The position numbers were made by a program, and so were the translations under genes. Shown piece by piece: positions 41,001-48,804 of a DNA stretch of 64,000 nt. The notes below the pieces were generated by a model. The model ran no database searches. It saw nothing but the letters and a program-made list of their open reading frames with translations, and had not been told where the DNA came from. The DNA comes from Catonia carolina (Eukaryota; Arthropoda; Insecta; Hemiptera; Achilidae): assembly GCA_035578175.1 (NCBI GenBank), contig JAQMRL010000006.1:31558893-31622892 (forward strand). The letters run 5' to 3'. The number at the start of each line of letters is the position of its first letter. Positions within the stretch are counted from its first letter, which is position 1.

Positions 41001-44000
41001 TGTAAACATGATAATGAGTTTTGTAGTAAACATAACTTTTTATAAATATTAAATAAAATTATATTTTATATTTTGAATTATTAATAAACAAGTAATGAAG
41101 TTTTCCAACAAATTTTTGTATTAATACGATAATGCAAATTAAAAAACCGTTTTCATTTTCTCGCGTAGAAGAAGGGTTAAATGACTTAAGTGGAAAAAGT
41201 GGGAGGAAAGGATTTAGTACTTTCATGATACTGTCACAAGGTATGAACCCCCCATTAACAGTCAGTTGATAAACAAAAACCATCTTATTCCGTAGTATCA
41301 CAAGATTTGGAAATTATCTACAAACATTTACCACAAGCAAAAATAACTGCTTCTAAAAACGATCAACAATACTCCTTTGAAAAAGTCATGATTTACCTCC
41401 AGTATACAATTCAATCTTAAAAAACATTGCAAATGGAAGTGGTGAAGTGATGAAACTTTGTGAAGATTCATCATTCCTACCTTGAACATATTTTGCATAA
41501 GCTCGTAGCCCTTCAAATACCATTGAACCTCTCTGCAGTGTCTCACTCGCCACTTTATCCAGCTACACACACAAAACAAAAATAAATTATTGTAGAACAA
41601 TGAAAAATTTTACCAAAATTAATTTATAGAGTATTTTTGTTGATTAATAAAAATATGAACTGAATTCTAGTGTTTTAGAATTACTTTTATCGTAAAACTA
41701 ATACATTTTATTAAGGTGTAAACGATATTGTTTTAAAAATTTCAGACATTACATCTGGTAATCTAAACATCATTAAAATGAATGTTTATTATGCTTTAAA
41801 GTTATGAAAAATATTCTTCAGTTCACAAAAAAATTCAGAACCATCAGCTATATCATGAAAAGTTTAAACTGATAAGAATAGCTAACAAACTGTAAGCTAG
41901 TACTTAGTTATTCCACCAGGAAGATAAGATAGTAAAACACCTTACTATTAATAAAAAATTGCACAATAATTACAACTAATTTATATAATTATTTACAAGA
42001 AAAATTATAACATTTATAACCTAAGATGTTATTCGTAATTCTATTCTGCTAAAAATTACGAATTTTAAAAAATAATGAAAATCATTTTACTTAATAACAA
42101 TTATTACAACTCAATAAAAAGATAAAAGGGAACATTTACACGTCCAAATTTTCGGTTACTACGTTAACATCAGTTGACACAACAGTACACTCCGGATTAT
42201 CTGTTGTTTCATTTTATTTGTAATAGCTAAAGTAACTATTTTGCTAAAATGTGAATGATTATAGAAACATTAATGAAACAAATTTTTTTCTAATGTATAA
42301 GGGTCAGGAGGCAGCTTTTTAATTTATTTTTTTATAATATGTTTTTCATTTGAAATGTAGGATAATTTTAACTGCATGTACAAAAGTAGGTCTATGAATT
42401 TTATGAACAGAACTGTTTCACTTTTTTACTTATTACTTTTTAAATAAAGATCATTTATTATAAAACTGGCATTGGAAATGACAAGTTTCCTGTGTACACT
42501 TACTCTTTCATCTTAAATAAGTTTTTCCAGTCATCCATTACTTTTTTTTTGGTTTTATGTCTGACTGTTTTGCAATTGCTGCTAATACAGACAATCAGAA
42601 GGATGATACATGAAGATGAGTGATGAAAAAATTCCACACCTAACTGGGAATCGAACCCGGGACCCTGGTGTAGAAGCTTGGCCTGCCTAATATAATCAGT
42701 CATAATATTCAAGTACGACATAAAGAACACCAAAAAGCACTGAAATGTGACTACATTATACCAGATTATACCAATAATATAAAAGAAGAAAAATATAAGT
42801 TTGATACCATAGACAAAATAAAAAACAAAACTGAAAAATATGAGAAGTTCCATACATACATACATGCATTTAAATGAGCCGGTTTTTGAAAACCTAAGTT
42901 TGGTAAGAATACAAACACTTCCGTATAATAGAATAAAAATAGGGTAATAATGAAAATAAAAACAAAATTGAAAAATATGAGTTGTTCCATATACTGTACA
43001 GTGAAACCTTGGTAATTCAATCTGGTTTAATCTGAGATTTTCATTAATTTGAAGAAATTGTTTGTCCCGTCATTTTGTATACATACTAATGTTAAATAAC
43101 TTCATAATTCAAAACAAAAATTTTTGTTAATTCGACGTTTTAATTTTTGATTTTATTTTGATTTTACTTGGACCAAGGCATGATTACAAATTTGAAACAT
43201 AATTATAGAAAATTGGTTGTAAAGAAAATGTTGGATGCCATCTCATCTACTAATTCAAGACCTATGACAAATTTATTAGATGCCAACCGGATGATTTTAA
43301 AAGCTTGGAATGATGTTAGAAATGATACTATATCTAATTGGTTTAAAAAAGCCGCTTTCACCAAATTTAGCGAATTGAATGAAGCCATGGAAATGTTGGT
43401 AAATGTAACTGATGAAAATTAACCAGAACAATGGAATGAACTCACTGAACTGTACCATTTTCTATGTTTGTTACCGTAGATGAAAATGTAATTGTTACCG
43501 GTGAGAGAAACAATGATGGCATTGTTAATGAAGTTCTGAGTAGGCAGAAAGGTGTGGAAACTGATGAAAGAGAAGAAGTGAGCAATGATGAAGAAGGCAG
43601 TGTACCAACACCTGAGCCAGACAGCCAGGAAGCGATAAAAATGGTGTGTAGTTTACAGGCATATTTTGAGGCACAAGAGAATGTAGGAGATGAAGTTTTC
43701 TATTGTATTGGAAGATAGTATACGGAAAATACGACGTCACCGTGACATGCAGCCGAAAAATACATCATTCTTTCTTTTCAACAATAAGACATGGTAATGT
43801 ACAAATGTTTACAATGCACTTCAATTAGGCCCACACTGTATCTTTTGTTTAAAATATATTTTGGTTAACTTTAAGTATGTACAGGCTTATAGTTGATTAA
43901 TACATTATACTGTATTGTATGTATTTGATTTTGATGTTAAAATACAGTTAAAAACATGAAAGTAAATGCTTTTGTAACTATGTATAATTTTTAATCAGAG

Positions 44001-45928
44001 TCCAAATAGCTTTGTAATTCAAATTTTTTCATCAGTCCCTTCGACTTCAAATTACTGAGGTTTCACTGTACGAGGGGGTACCCAAAAGTTACCGGAATAA
44101 CTCTGCCATGGATGGAGCTTGTGCAGTACAAATTACCGCCGCTAAGGTGCTTGTAGCGCTACTCATTGCCAGTTCAGTGCCACCTTGTTCGTTGATCTGG
44201 CTTGTTCTGTTCCCGTGCAGTGATAAGTTTTGCTAGTGCTGTTTTGTGCTCGTCTTGTTTTTCATGACATGGTAAGTTTGAGTACACAACATGCGGCTGT
44301 GAAATTTTGCTTCCTGCTCGATAAAAACGCCGCTGAAACAGTTGTAACATTGAACACAGCTTGCAAAGACAACACTATAGGAAAAACCCAAGTGTACGAG
44401 TGGTTTTCTCGTTTTAAAAATGGCGACATGTCGATTGAGGACAAACCTCATTCTCGACGACCGTCGACAGACCATTGACAAAATATCATAGGTTAGTGGT
44501 TTATCTTGGAGCTCAGTCCAACGCATTTTAACAGAAGACTTGAAAATGAAAAGAGTCGCTGCCAAGTTTGTGCCTCAGGTTCTGACAGACACTCAAAAGG
44601 AACGTTGAATTGAAACCTGTCGTGATTTGAAACAACAGCTTGAAAATGACCCATATTTCATGTCAAAGATCATTACGGGTGACGAGTCTTGGTGCTATGG
44701 GTACAACCCAGAAACCAAACAAAAATCCAGCCAATGGAAGACGGCATTGTCACCCCGACCAAAAAATTGTCGTCGAGTCGGATCGAACATCAAAACAATG
44801 CTGCTTTGTTTTTTTGATGTGAGGGGAAATGTCCATTCAGCGTGGTTCCACCAGGCCAAACGGTAAATCAAGCTTTTTATCTTGAAGTGTTAAGAAGACT
44901 ACAGAACAGCATTCATCAAAAAAGACCTGATTTGTGGCAGACAAGGAACTGGTTTTTCCACCATGACAACGCGCCTGCACACACGCGAATCTCTGTTACC
45001 CAGTTTTTGACCAAAAATGGTACGGTTTTGCTACCACGCACACCATACTCATCCGATCTGGCTCCGTGTGATTTTTCTTGTTCCCACACATGAAAAGGGG
45101 TATGAGGTCTCCGATTTGACAACGCTGATGATGTCAAGAAAAAAACTGAGAAAGTGCTGGCAGCCGTCACTGAAGAGGAGTACAAAATAATGTTTCGAAC
45201 AGTGGAAGCACCGGTGGGACAAATGTATAAAATGTAATGGAGAGCTTTTTGAAAGGGATAAGGTTGTTTTGTAAAAAAAATTTAACAATAAATAGTTTTT
45301 AAAAAATAATTCCGGTTTTTTTGGATACCTCCTCGTATGTACAAGAACTTAATGAGCAAAGGCAGGATATTTTGAATGAGGAAATCAAATTTAAAAATGA
45401 AGAGGTAATATTGATTGCTGCTGCCACCTTCAGTAATATAAAAAGGGATATATTAAAAAAATTGAAGTTTTATACAGATGACAGAAAAAATTACTTTTTC
45501 GCAAATTTTAATGATTAGTTTCAAATTCATAATTTATTTACACTCTGATGATGGATGATTAAACATGTTTAATTTTTAAGTAAAATCGTAAAGAAATAAA
45601 CTTCAAGGCAACTGTAAAATGTCAGTAAAATAATTTAAAATATTTATACAATATATTATTCCCTTATAAATTTTAACCACTTAACAATAAATTCATTCTG
45701 CTCTTTTAAAATTACGTATACAGTTTAATAAATATTATTTACCTGAAAATTTGAAGAACCCTTCAGTGCTTCATTTATTGTACTTTGTAAAGCAGAATTT
45801 GCAGATGTTATCGAAGAATTTTTTATTACATGGCTTATTTGGTTTTGTTCTTCCTTAACTAAGGCTCCTACTATTTGTTGAAGCCCCTTTAACACTCCTA
45901 AAAGATCCGAGGCTCTTTGACTGCCCAT
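16730..45928 (-). CDS. Coq8: COQ8 atypical kinase of ubiquinone biosynthesis (10 coding exons, one frameshift)
   Basis: UbiB/ADCK-family protein kinase-like ATPase that supports coenzyme Q assembly on the matrix side of the inner mitochondrial membrane (known for the family). Coding exons on the minus strand: 45743-45928, 41397-41562, 35840-36369, 33683-33902, 32961-33085, 29365-29587, 27358-27499, 25968-26170, 23098-23250 and 16730-17005, about 740 residues. Visible motifs: KIGQ (the family KxGQ, about residue 372), AAAS nucleotide loop (about 433), VAIK lysine (about 454), [10 protein letters not shown] catalytic loop (about 582) and DFGAS (about 603). A hydrophobic glycine-rich segment ([11 protein letters not shown]) near 315 fits the membrane anchor. 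Exon phases agree across every junction except inside exon 7, which has one extra base. The 177-residue, low-complexity linker encoded by exon 3 makes the protein longer than the human homologue. The gene is divergent from RPB6. Confidence 0.93.
17477..18962. repeat. 1.49-kb near-perfect palindrome
   Basis: Left arm 17477-18194, right arm 18242-18962, loop about 47 bp. The arms match at nearly every position with few small indels. The inner about 450 bp of each arm is clearly richer in GC than its surroundings; the outer part is AT-rich. It lies in the intron between Coq8 exons 9 and 10. No gene and no recognised transposon signature. Confidence 0.9.
19022..19168 (+). repeat. Tandem duplication, about 73 bp, two copies
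   Basis: The unit TTTGTGGGCATACAATTTAA... is repeated back-to-back with almost no difference, just outside the large palindrome. Confidence 0.85.
19780..20175. repeat. Inverted repeat with hammerhead-like core in each arm
   Basis: Arms of about 180 bp around a short centre at about 19970. Each arm has CTGAT/GTTGAT, a GGTGGATC(C/T)ACC-type stem and GAAAC/GAAACAC. Relatives occur at 54655-54770, 55795-56030 and 63905-64000. Confidence 0.65.
20273..20360 (+). repeat. Tandem duplication, about 47 bp, two copies
   Basis: GAATGTTACGAACATCAATT and flanking bases occur twice in direct orientation. Confidence 0.8.
21138..22668 (+). mobile_element. DNA transposon of unknown superfamily with long inverted ends
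   Basis: Inverted ends of about 35 bp: TCAGGGCCGTTGAATAAGAG on the left (21147 onward) and the inverse at 22631-22665. An interior segment (21440-21800) recurs inverted at 61740-62260. A short open stretch at 21996-22259 ([34 protein letters not shown]) looks like the end of a transposase-type protein that I cannot assign. It lies in the intron between Coq8 exons 9 and 10. Confidence 0.6.
23098..23250 (-). CDS. Coq8: Coq8 coding exon 9 (DFG motif)
   Basis: 51 codons, [20 protein letters not shown] through [14 protein letters not shown] is the metal-binding motif. Acceptor ACTTTCAG, donor GTGTGT, phase 0 at both ends. Confidence 0.93.
23312..24121 (-). repeat. Helentron/DINE-1-like repeat, full-length copy
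   Basis: Minus-strand copy in Coq8 intron 9-8: the 3' hairpin is at about 23321-23337, inverted repeats at 23339-23351 and 24109-24121, and a (CA)n tract near 23990-24005. Confidence 0.85.
24122..25967. other. Coq8 intron 8 (part), nothing recognised
   Basis: AT-rich. A short GCAAGCTT-GTC-AAGCTTGC hairpin lies at about 25791-25809. Short open frame 24917-25105 on the minus strand has no known motif. Confidence 0.5.
25968..26170 (-). CDS. Coq8: Coq8 coding exon 8 (catalytic loop)
   Basis: Encodes [20 protein letters not shown] through [20 protein letters not shown]. The DPNWSN segment is the catalytic-loop equivalent. Acceptor TTGACAG, donor GTAACT, phase 0. Confidence 0.93.
26432..27095 (+). 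mobile_element. Mariner copy lacking the transposase N terminus
   Basis: In a Coq8 intron. The 3' inverted repeat ends at 27095 (GCCTCACGTCG then TA). The coding remnant jumps from a short leader straight to the GDETW-equivalent region ([20 protein letters not shown]) and continues to the C terminus ([20 protein letters not shown]) through frameshifts. No 5' inverted repeat was found. Confidence 0.8.
27358..27499 (-). CDS. Coq8: Coq8 coding exon 7, with a one-base frameshift
   Basis: Splice sites are clean (TATTTTTAG acceptor, GTAAGT donor) and the protein is clearly conserved: LFIEN in one frame, then [20 protein letters not shown] in the next. The exon is 142 bases where the neighbouring phases require 141. 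The extra base lies in the adjoining A4/T4 runs at 27480-27487. Read literally, the mRNA would stop a few codons later. A consensus error in a homopolymer is the simplest explanation; a null allele is possible. Confidence 0.88.
27500..29364. other. Coq8 intron 6, nothing recognised
   Basis: AT-rich with short hairpins such as AATAGTAGT-GAA-ACTACTATT (28241-28261). No coding or transposon signal. Confidence 0.5.
29365..29587 (-). CDS. Coq8: Coq8 coding exon 6 (nucleotide loop and Lys)
   Basis: Encodes [33 protein letters not shown] (the alanine-rich loop replacing the usual glycine-rich loop) and [15 protein letters not shown], which contains the nucleotide-binding lysine. Acceptor TATTTTAG, donor GTAAGC, ends in phase 1. 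Confidence 0.93.
30095..31480 (+). repeat. 442-bp satellite, three units and a partial fourth
   Basis: Equivalent starting points (TTGC before the Cytosine/T-rich AACACC or ACACC motif) are at 30095, 30537, 30979 and 31419, that is 442, 442 and 440 bp apart. Each unit shares ACGGCATGTTGTTTGGCGTT, ACCCTCTAGCCTGCGGTAGG-type and TTAACTTGCCGG blocks. In a Coq8 intron. Confidence 0.9.
31593..31611. repeat. GC-rich perfect hairpin
   Basis: AGCGGCGC-GAA-GCGCCGCT, an 8-bp all-matching stem in AT-rich DNA, 7 bases before the truncated end of a mariner. Confidence 0.8.
31618..32469 (-). mobile_element. Mariner copy lacking the transposase N terminus, with 5' repeat
   Basis: Same family as 26432-27095. 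The 5' inverted repeat is at 32440-32469 (CAAGGTGTAGCAATTAAG on the minus strand, then TA). The coding remnant on the minus strand begins at [20 protein letters not shown] and ends at [20 protein letters not shown]. The third catalytic region is [10 protein letters not shown], where the final Asp is Tyr. The 3' inverted repeat is cut off at about 31618. Confidence 0.82.
32961..33085 (-). CDS. Coq8: Coq8 coding exon 5 (KxGQ motif)
   Basis: Encodes [20 protein letters not shown] through [15 protein letters not shown] is the invariant KxGQ motif that occludes the substrate site in COQ8 kinases. Donor GTAAGT, phase 0. Confidence 0.92.
33390..33590 (+). repeat. Dispersed repeat shared with 14140-14345
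   Basis: Partner copy, inside a Coq8 intron. Confidence 0.6.
33683..33902 (-). CDS. Coq8: Coq8 coding exon 4
   Basis: Encodes [20 protein letters not shown], then the glycine-rich membrane segment and [13 protein letters not shown], matching the conserved region just before the KxGQ motif. Acceptor TTTTTCAG, donor GTGTGT. Ends in phase 1. Confidence 0.9.
33983..34870 (+). repeat. Helentron/DINE-1-like repeat, 3' end lost
   Basis: Starts with the ACTTTCTCTTGCC repeat and runs to GTTAGGTTATACTGG. The GGCAAGAG repeat and hairpin are missing where another repeat (34872-34985) begins. Confidence 0.8.
34872..34985 (-). repeat. Family X, short fragment or MITE
   Basis: Holds a plus-strand piece (AACAGAAATGTTGGTTTCTC) and, inverted next to it, the family X terminus (CAGTTAACCTACAAAAGGTT). 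This looks like an internally deleted copy. Confidence 0.5.
35288..35604 (-). repeat. Helentron/DINE-1-like repeat, 3' fragment
   Basis: Carries the GTGTGAAACACTCACAC hairpin and a decayed inverted repeat, then diverges after about 320 bp. Confidence 0.75.
35840..36369 (-). CDS. Coq8: Coq8 coding exon 3 (long polar linker)
   Basis: Begins with two bases completing a Gly codon after exon 2 and encodes 176 further codons: [20 protein letters not shown] at the start, then a Ser/Lys/Asp-rich, probably disordered stretch ending near KAPKKKP. The acceptor is good (GTTTTAG). The donor is not certain: GTGGCAAG at 35838-35839 gives phase 0 and joins correctly to exon 4, while the better-looking GTATAT donor at 35831-35832 would create a stop across the junction. 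Confidence 0.8.
36613..37734 (+). repeat. Helentron/DINE-1-like repeat with a 0.7-kb internal insertion
   Basis: The 5' 106 bp (36613-36718) and 3' 300 bp (about 37440-37734, with the hairpin variant GTGTGAGTGTCTCACAC) belong to the family. The middle, 36719-37439, is unrelated to it and I recognise nothing in it. Confidence 0.75.
38396..38536 (-). mobile_element. SINE (family U) with 13-bp target duplication
   Basis: GACAATACAGTAT is duplicated perfectly at 38383-38395 and 38537-38549. Minus strand contains a weakened box B (GGTTTGAATCC) and ends GGACGTTAAACCAAAAAC. Confidence 0.88.
38601..41004 (+). mobile_element. Old Tigger/pogo-like element remnant
   Basis: Imperfect terminal repeats TACAGTAAGACTTCCCATAT (38601) and their inverse near 40980-41004. 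Internal decayed coding: a CENP-B-type helix-turn-helix near 38745-38945 ([33 protein letters not shown]) and a start of the DDE domain near 39490-39610 (IEFQEIIE, then CNTDDT). A tRNA-derived SINE is nested at 39181-39349. The rest is AT-rich and unrecognised. Confidence 0.6.
39181..39349 (-). mobile_element. tRNA-derived SINE (family T) with 9-bp target duplication
   Basis: Minus strand begins CCGCCTCC, has a box-B match GGTTCGATTCC and ends GACGTTAAATAAAC plus A-rich tail. TTCAAAATA flanks both sides (39172-39180, 39350-39358). Not a tRNA gene: it lacks a proper acceptor stem and is repeated elsewhere. Confidence 0.85.
41397..41562 (-). CDS. Coq8: Coq8 coding exon 2
   Basis: Encodes [20 protein letters not shown] and onward, 55 codons plus one base, between a TGTGTAG acceptor and a GTAAAT donor. 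It joins in phase 1 to exon 3. It sits in another frame from the longest open frame here. Confidence 0.8.
41563..42541. other. Coq8 intron 1 (part), nothing recognised
   Basis: Very AT-rich, no ORF of note. Confidence 0.5.
42542..42698 (-). mobile_element. SINE (family U), tRNA-derived
   Basis: Minus strand has box B GGTTCGATTCCCAG (about 42645-42658) and ends in the ACATAAAACCAAAAAA version of the family tail. It matches 38396-38536 along the body. Confidence 0.82.
42999..44068 (+). mobile_element. Tigger-like (pogo/Tc1-mariner) element, internally deleted
   Basis: Terminal repeats CAGTGAAACCTTGGTAATTC (42999) and their inverse ending 44068, flanked by TA. Only the C-terminal part of the transposase gene remains. 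Confidence 0.9.
43168..43718 (+). pseudogene. Tigger transposase C-terminal remnant
   Basis: [24 protein letters not shown] start (the codon here gives MDQG), typical of the end of Tigger/jerky DDE domains, then [11 protein letters not shown] stop follows at about 43420, then the acidic tail [15 protein letters not shown] and [16 protein letters not shown] in another frame. The catalytic core is missing. Confidence 0.85.
44071..45335 (+). mobile_element. Mariner (DD34D), near full length
   Basis: Terminal repeats CGAGGGGGTACCCAAAAG at 44071 and its inverse at 45335, flanked by TA. The left TA is also the terminal TA of the adjacent Tigger element, so the mariner landed exactly at the Tigger boundary. 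Confidence 0.92.
44269..45237 (+). pseudogene. Mariner transposase, frameshifted (DD34D motif)
   Basis: From ATG 44269 ([20 protein letters not shown]) through a helix-turn-helix region, then [40 protein letters not shown] and [10 protein letters not shown]. There are 34 residues between the second and third catalytic Asp, as in mariner. Stops and frameshifts near 44478, 44860 and 45090 break it. All three catalytic Asp codons survive. Confidence 0.9.
45743..45928 (-). CDS. Coq8: Coq8 coding exon 1 (start codon)
   Basis: Encodes the first 62 residues, beginning [20 protein letters not shown], an amphipathic helix resembling the N terminus of other COQ8 proteins. The 3' end is a GTAA donor and the phase is 0. 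Directly upstream of the ATG, after a short AGTAAACT leader, there is a good acceptor (TTTGTATTTCAG), so the ATG exon probably starts near 45936 and a non-coding 5' exon lies further upstream. Confidence 0.85.
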
Positions 45929-46302
45929 AGTTTACTCTGAAATACAAAACTGCAAAAATACAAAGAACAAAATAAAATACAGTATAGAACAAAAGTACTG
46001 TGCTTTACAATATACTAAAAAGTCTTCTGAACAATTCTGTACATGCAGAGTGACTAAATGTCAATCGTGTTTAATACGTATTGTTAAAAAAATCCAACAC
46101 TTGTCGTAGCGACAGTGATAAAACTTACTTCTGAACTAAGTGTGGTATCAGTGAGTAGTACAAATAAACGGAGAACTGAGAGAAAAAACTGGAAAATTAC
46201 AAACGTCTATTAAAACATCTGATGTATAATTCTGTATAATATGGTTAAAAGCACGTATAAGTTATCATTGTGATATTTTCATTAAAAGTGTTGCATATTT
46301 TT

Positions 46303-46433
46303 ACTTTCTCTTGCCTATATGAATATATAGGAAGGAAAGTATTGTTTTCATGTCGATTTTTCGAAATCGAGTTTTCACCGGATCTATACGTTTTCAGACC
46401 CCCTGAACCCAAAAAACATGTTTTTAGCGATTG

Positions 46434-46474
<41 letters not shown>

Positions 46475-47263
46475 TGTGTGTGAACAGAATATCTCAAGAA
46501 CGGAACATCGTACGAACTTGAAACTTGAAACTTAAGTTACATACCACTACCGGACGCGACATGAACATTTTCATCAAAATCGGTCAACCGGAAGTAGTAG
46601 TTTATTCGTATAATTTTTCAGTTTTTTGCGATTTTCTCAAAAACTGGTCCTACGATTTTTTTTAAAATCGCCTATTTTACTCAATTTTTTATTCTCTACA
46701 AGATAGGGTAGGCGCCATGTTTGCTGAAATTCTCGGTGAGGCTGTTTTCACGTAAAAACGTTGTTTTTTTAAGATTACGGCTTTAATATAAATTTTAGCG
46801 CAAAAACTTATATAATAAAAGTTGTGGAGAATTTAAAAACCTACAACTTCTGTTTCAAACATTTTTTTGTATAACGCTTAGTTTAGCGGTAATTTGCGAT
46901 TTTCTGTTTTTTTTCTCACGAAAACGTGAGAAAAATCGATTTTTTTAACATTTCGGTCTTAGTATGCATTTTACGACAAAAGTATATATAATAAAAGTTA
47001 TAGAAAATTAAAAGATCTACAACTTTTGTTTAGAGAATTTTTCTCTACAGAGCCTAGTTTAGCGTGAAAGTGTGATTTTCCGTTTTTTTAAGCCAAATTG
47101 AGTTCGATTTTCATTTTGCGTCTTCCACTCATGATTAAAATAAGGTTATGTTTTTGAGGTTAGTTGTTGTTTATTTTTAATATTTTATTAATAATGTTAG
47201 GTTTATTATTAATTATTTGCATTGGCAAGAGAAAGTTGTGTGAGTGTTTCACACCAGATTTTT
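46303..47263 (+). repeat. Helentron/DINE-1-like repeat, reference copy
   Basis: Full-length copy with no coding capacity. It begins TTTTT then ACTTTCTCTTGCC. Near the 3' end it has the inverted match GGCAAGAGAAAGT (47224-47236), followed by a hairpin GTGTGAGTGTTTCACAC (47238-47254) and CAGATTTTT. A (TG)n microsatellite lies at about 46437-46473. Asymmetric inverted repeats, a 3' hairpin, T-rich flanks and an internal microsatellite match HINE/DINE-1 architecture; assignment to Helitron-like elements is inference. Confidence 0.8.
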
Positions 47264-47483
47264 GTTTACACAAGATATCTTTCATAAGATGAACTGAATA
47301 TGCTTACCCCTGTATCTATTAGTTTCTCCCCCAATATCATTATTATAGTTACTTGAGTCATGAGTTTGCACTTGTTTGCAACGAGGGGTAAAGGGAGGAA
47401 AGCATCAGTGCGCATGCGCGACTGATTTAATTTCAGTACAACAAACACAACAACTTATACAATACCCAGAGCATTTATACAGT

Positions 47484-47877
47484 GTTGTTTAGGTCATCAG
47501 CCAAAAAGCTGGTTTGAACCTGTAGAGGTTTTACTAAGTAAAACGAGGAGTGAGGTGGTTTACCATTGCCTTCCTCACTGAATGGAAAAGTATGCTTATC
47601 AGCATGCCGGGCCCTCTGAAAAGCACTTACTTTCCACTCTGCAAATGACACCTTCACTTCATTCACCACAGGGTCCGGCTGTATAATGAAATTCATTACT
47701 TTCAGAGGAGATAACTCTGATTAGTGTCTTTTACACCTCTACCTCTTCTGTTCTTAAATGATTCAGTCATTTCATTGGCTGACCATATGATAAGAAACAG
47801 AACTATTTATTTTAGCCCTGCAACGAACAGATTAAGAGTAATTAATTTGACTCTCCATCTGTCTGTTATGGGCAGAT
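47484..47877 (-). mobile_element. LINE-tailed SINE (family S), copy 3
   Basis: Minus-strand copy, very close to copy 2, ending GGTTCAAACCAGC, stem-loop, TGATGACCTAAACAACA. Confidence 0.8.
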
Positions 47878-48427
47878 TTATACAGTATATCACGGAAACT
47901 TTTGTAGGTTAACTGTATGAATATAACTGTAAAGGTAAACCGAAATGTTAGTTTCTCGAAAACATGGGCACACTATTCACAGTGCTGAACTAAATATAAT
48001 ATGCAGAGTAATAAAATACCGTGTAGTTGAAGCTAAACAAAAATACCTTCCCCTGCCTCTTAACAAAAGCCATGAGCGAGCGGCTAACTACTGTGATGTT
48101 TCTGTTGCCACAATTTGAAAAATAAAAAAGGAAATTACAGACTTAAAGAAGCTATTCTTCAACAGTTTTGTTGACACCTGGTAAAAAAAGGAAACTATTA
48201 GGTAGATATTATTGAGACTGATAGTGAAGACGCCGGTGACAGCGATAGTAAAGAAGGTGATTCAGTCCTACAAAATTTTGGAATTGGAATAAGGTAATTA
48301 CAGTAAATCAAATATTTCTAGTCATGTAATTAAACTATAGGTAGTATTACAAGTCACATTTTATTTCTCATAATGTTTATGAAGAAAACTTTTTCTCTGA
48401 ATAAACCACAGCTTACAAAATGTACGT

Positions 48428-48456
48428 ACAGTCAGACGTAAAACCAAAAAAAAGAA
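48428..48456 (+). mobile_element. SINE family U 3' tail fragment
   Basis: CAGTCAGACGTAAAACCAAA matches the family U end. AAAATGTA occurs on both sides (48417-48424 and about 48456-48463), so it is a 5'-truncated insertion. Confidence 0.6.
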
Positions 48457-48461
48457 AAATG

Positions 48462-48804
48462 TACAGTTCAGCCGTTCTTAGTTTGCTCCTACTGCCAACA
48501 AACAAAATCCACCTACTACAGGGTGCACACTAAAGTCTGCGACTATACGGATGTCGTATTCCTATTAAGTTAACTATTTTTTAAATTATAAGTACTTAAA
48601 GAACTAAAAACATCAGTCATGACATGATGTAGGCCTAACAATTTCATTTATAAAAATACTTTTAAAAGTATTTTGTATTTTAATACTTTTGAAAGTATTT
48701 TGTTGTTACTTTTTAATCAGCGTGTACACATTTTGATATAATGCGCATGCTCAGTGACGTCATTATTTGTTTACATTAGGAGCAAACTAAGAGAGGCTGG
48801 ACTA
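48462..48804 (+). mobile_element. Tc1/mariner-type MITE
   Basis: Imperfect terminal repeats CAGTTCAGCCGTTCTTAGTT on the left and CTAAGAGAGGCTGGACT on the right, TA flanks, no coding sequence. It is inserted in the TA of the target duplication of the SINE fragment just before it. Confidence 0.7.

Noticed and set aside
42640..42698. tRNA gene on the minus strand
   Set aside because: Same reason: SINE family U body and tail continue past it.
43203..43388. Minus-strand open frame inside the Tigger remnant
   Set aside because: Antisense shadow of the transposase remnant.
45321..45518. 65-codon open frame ([20 protein letters not shown]) as a Coq8 or other exon
   Set aside because: Starts inside the mariner terminal repeat, has no conserved motif and is on the opposite strand to Coq8.
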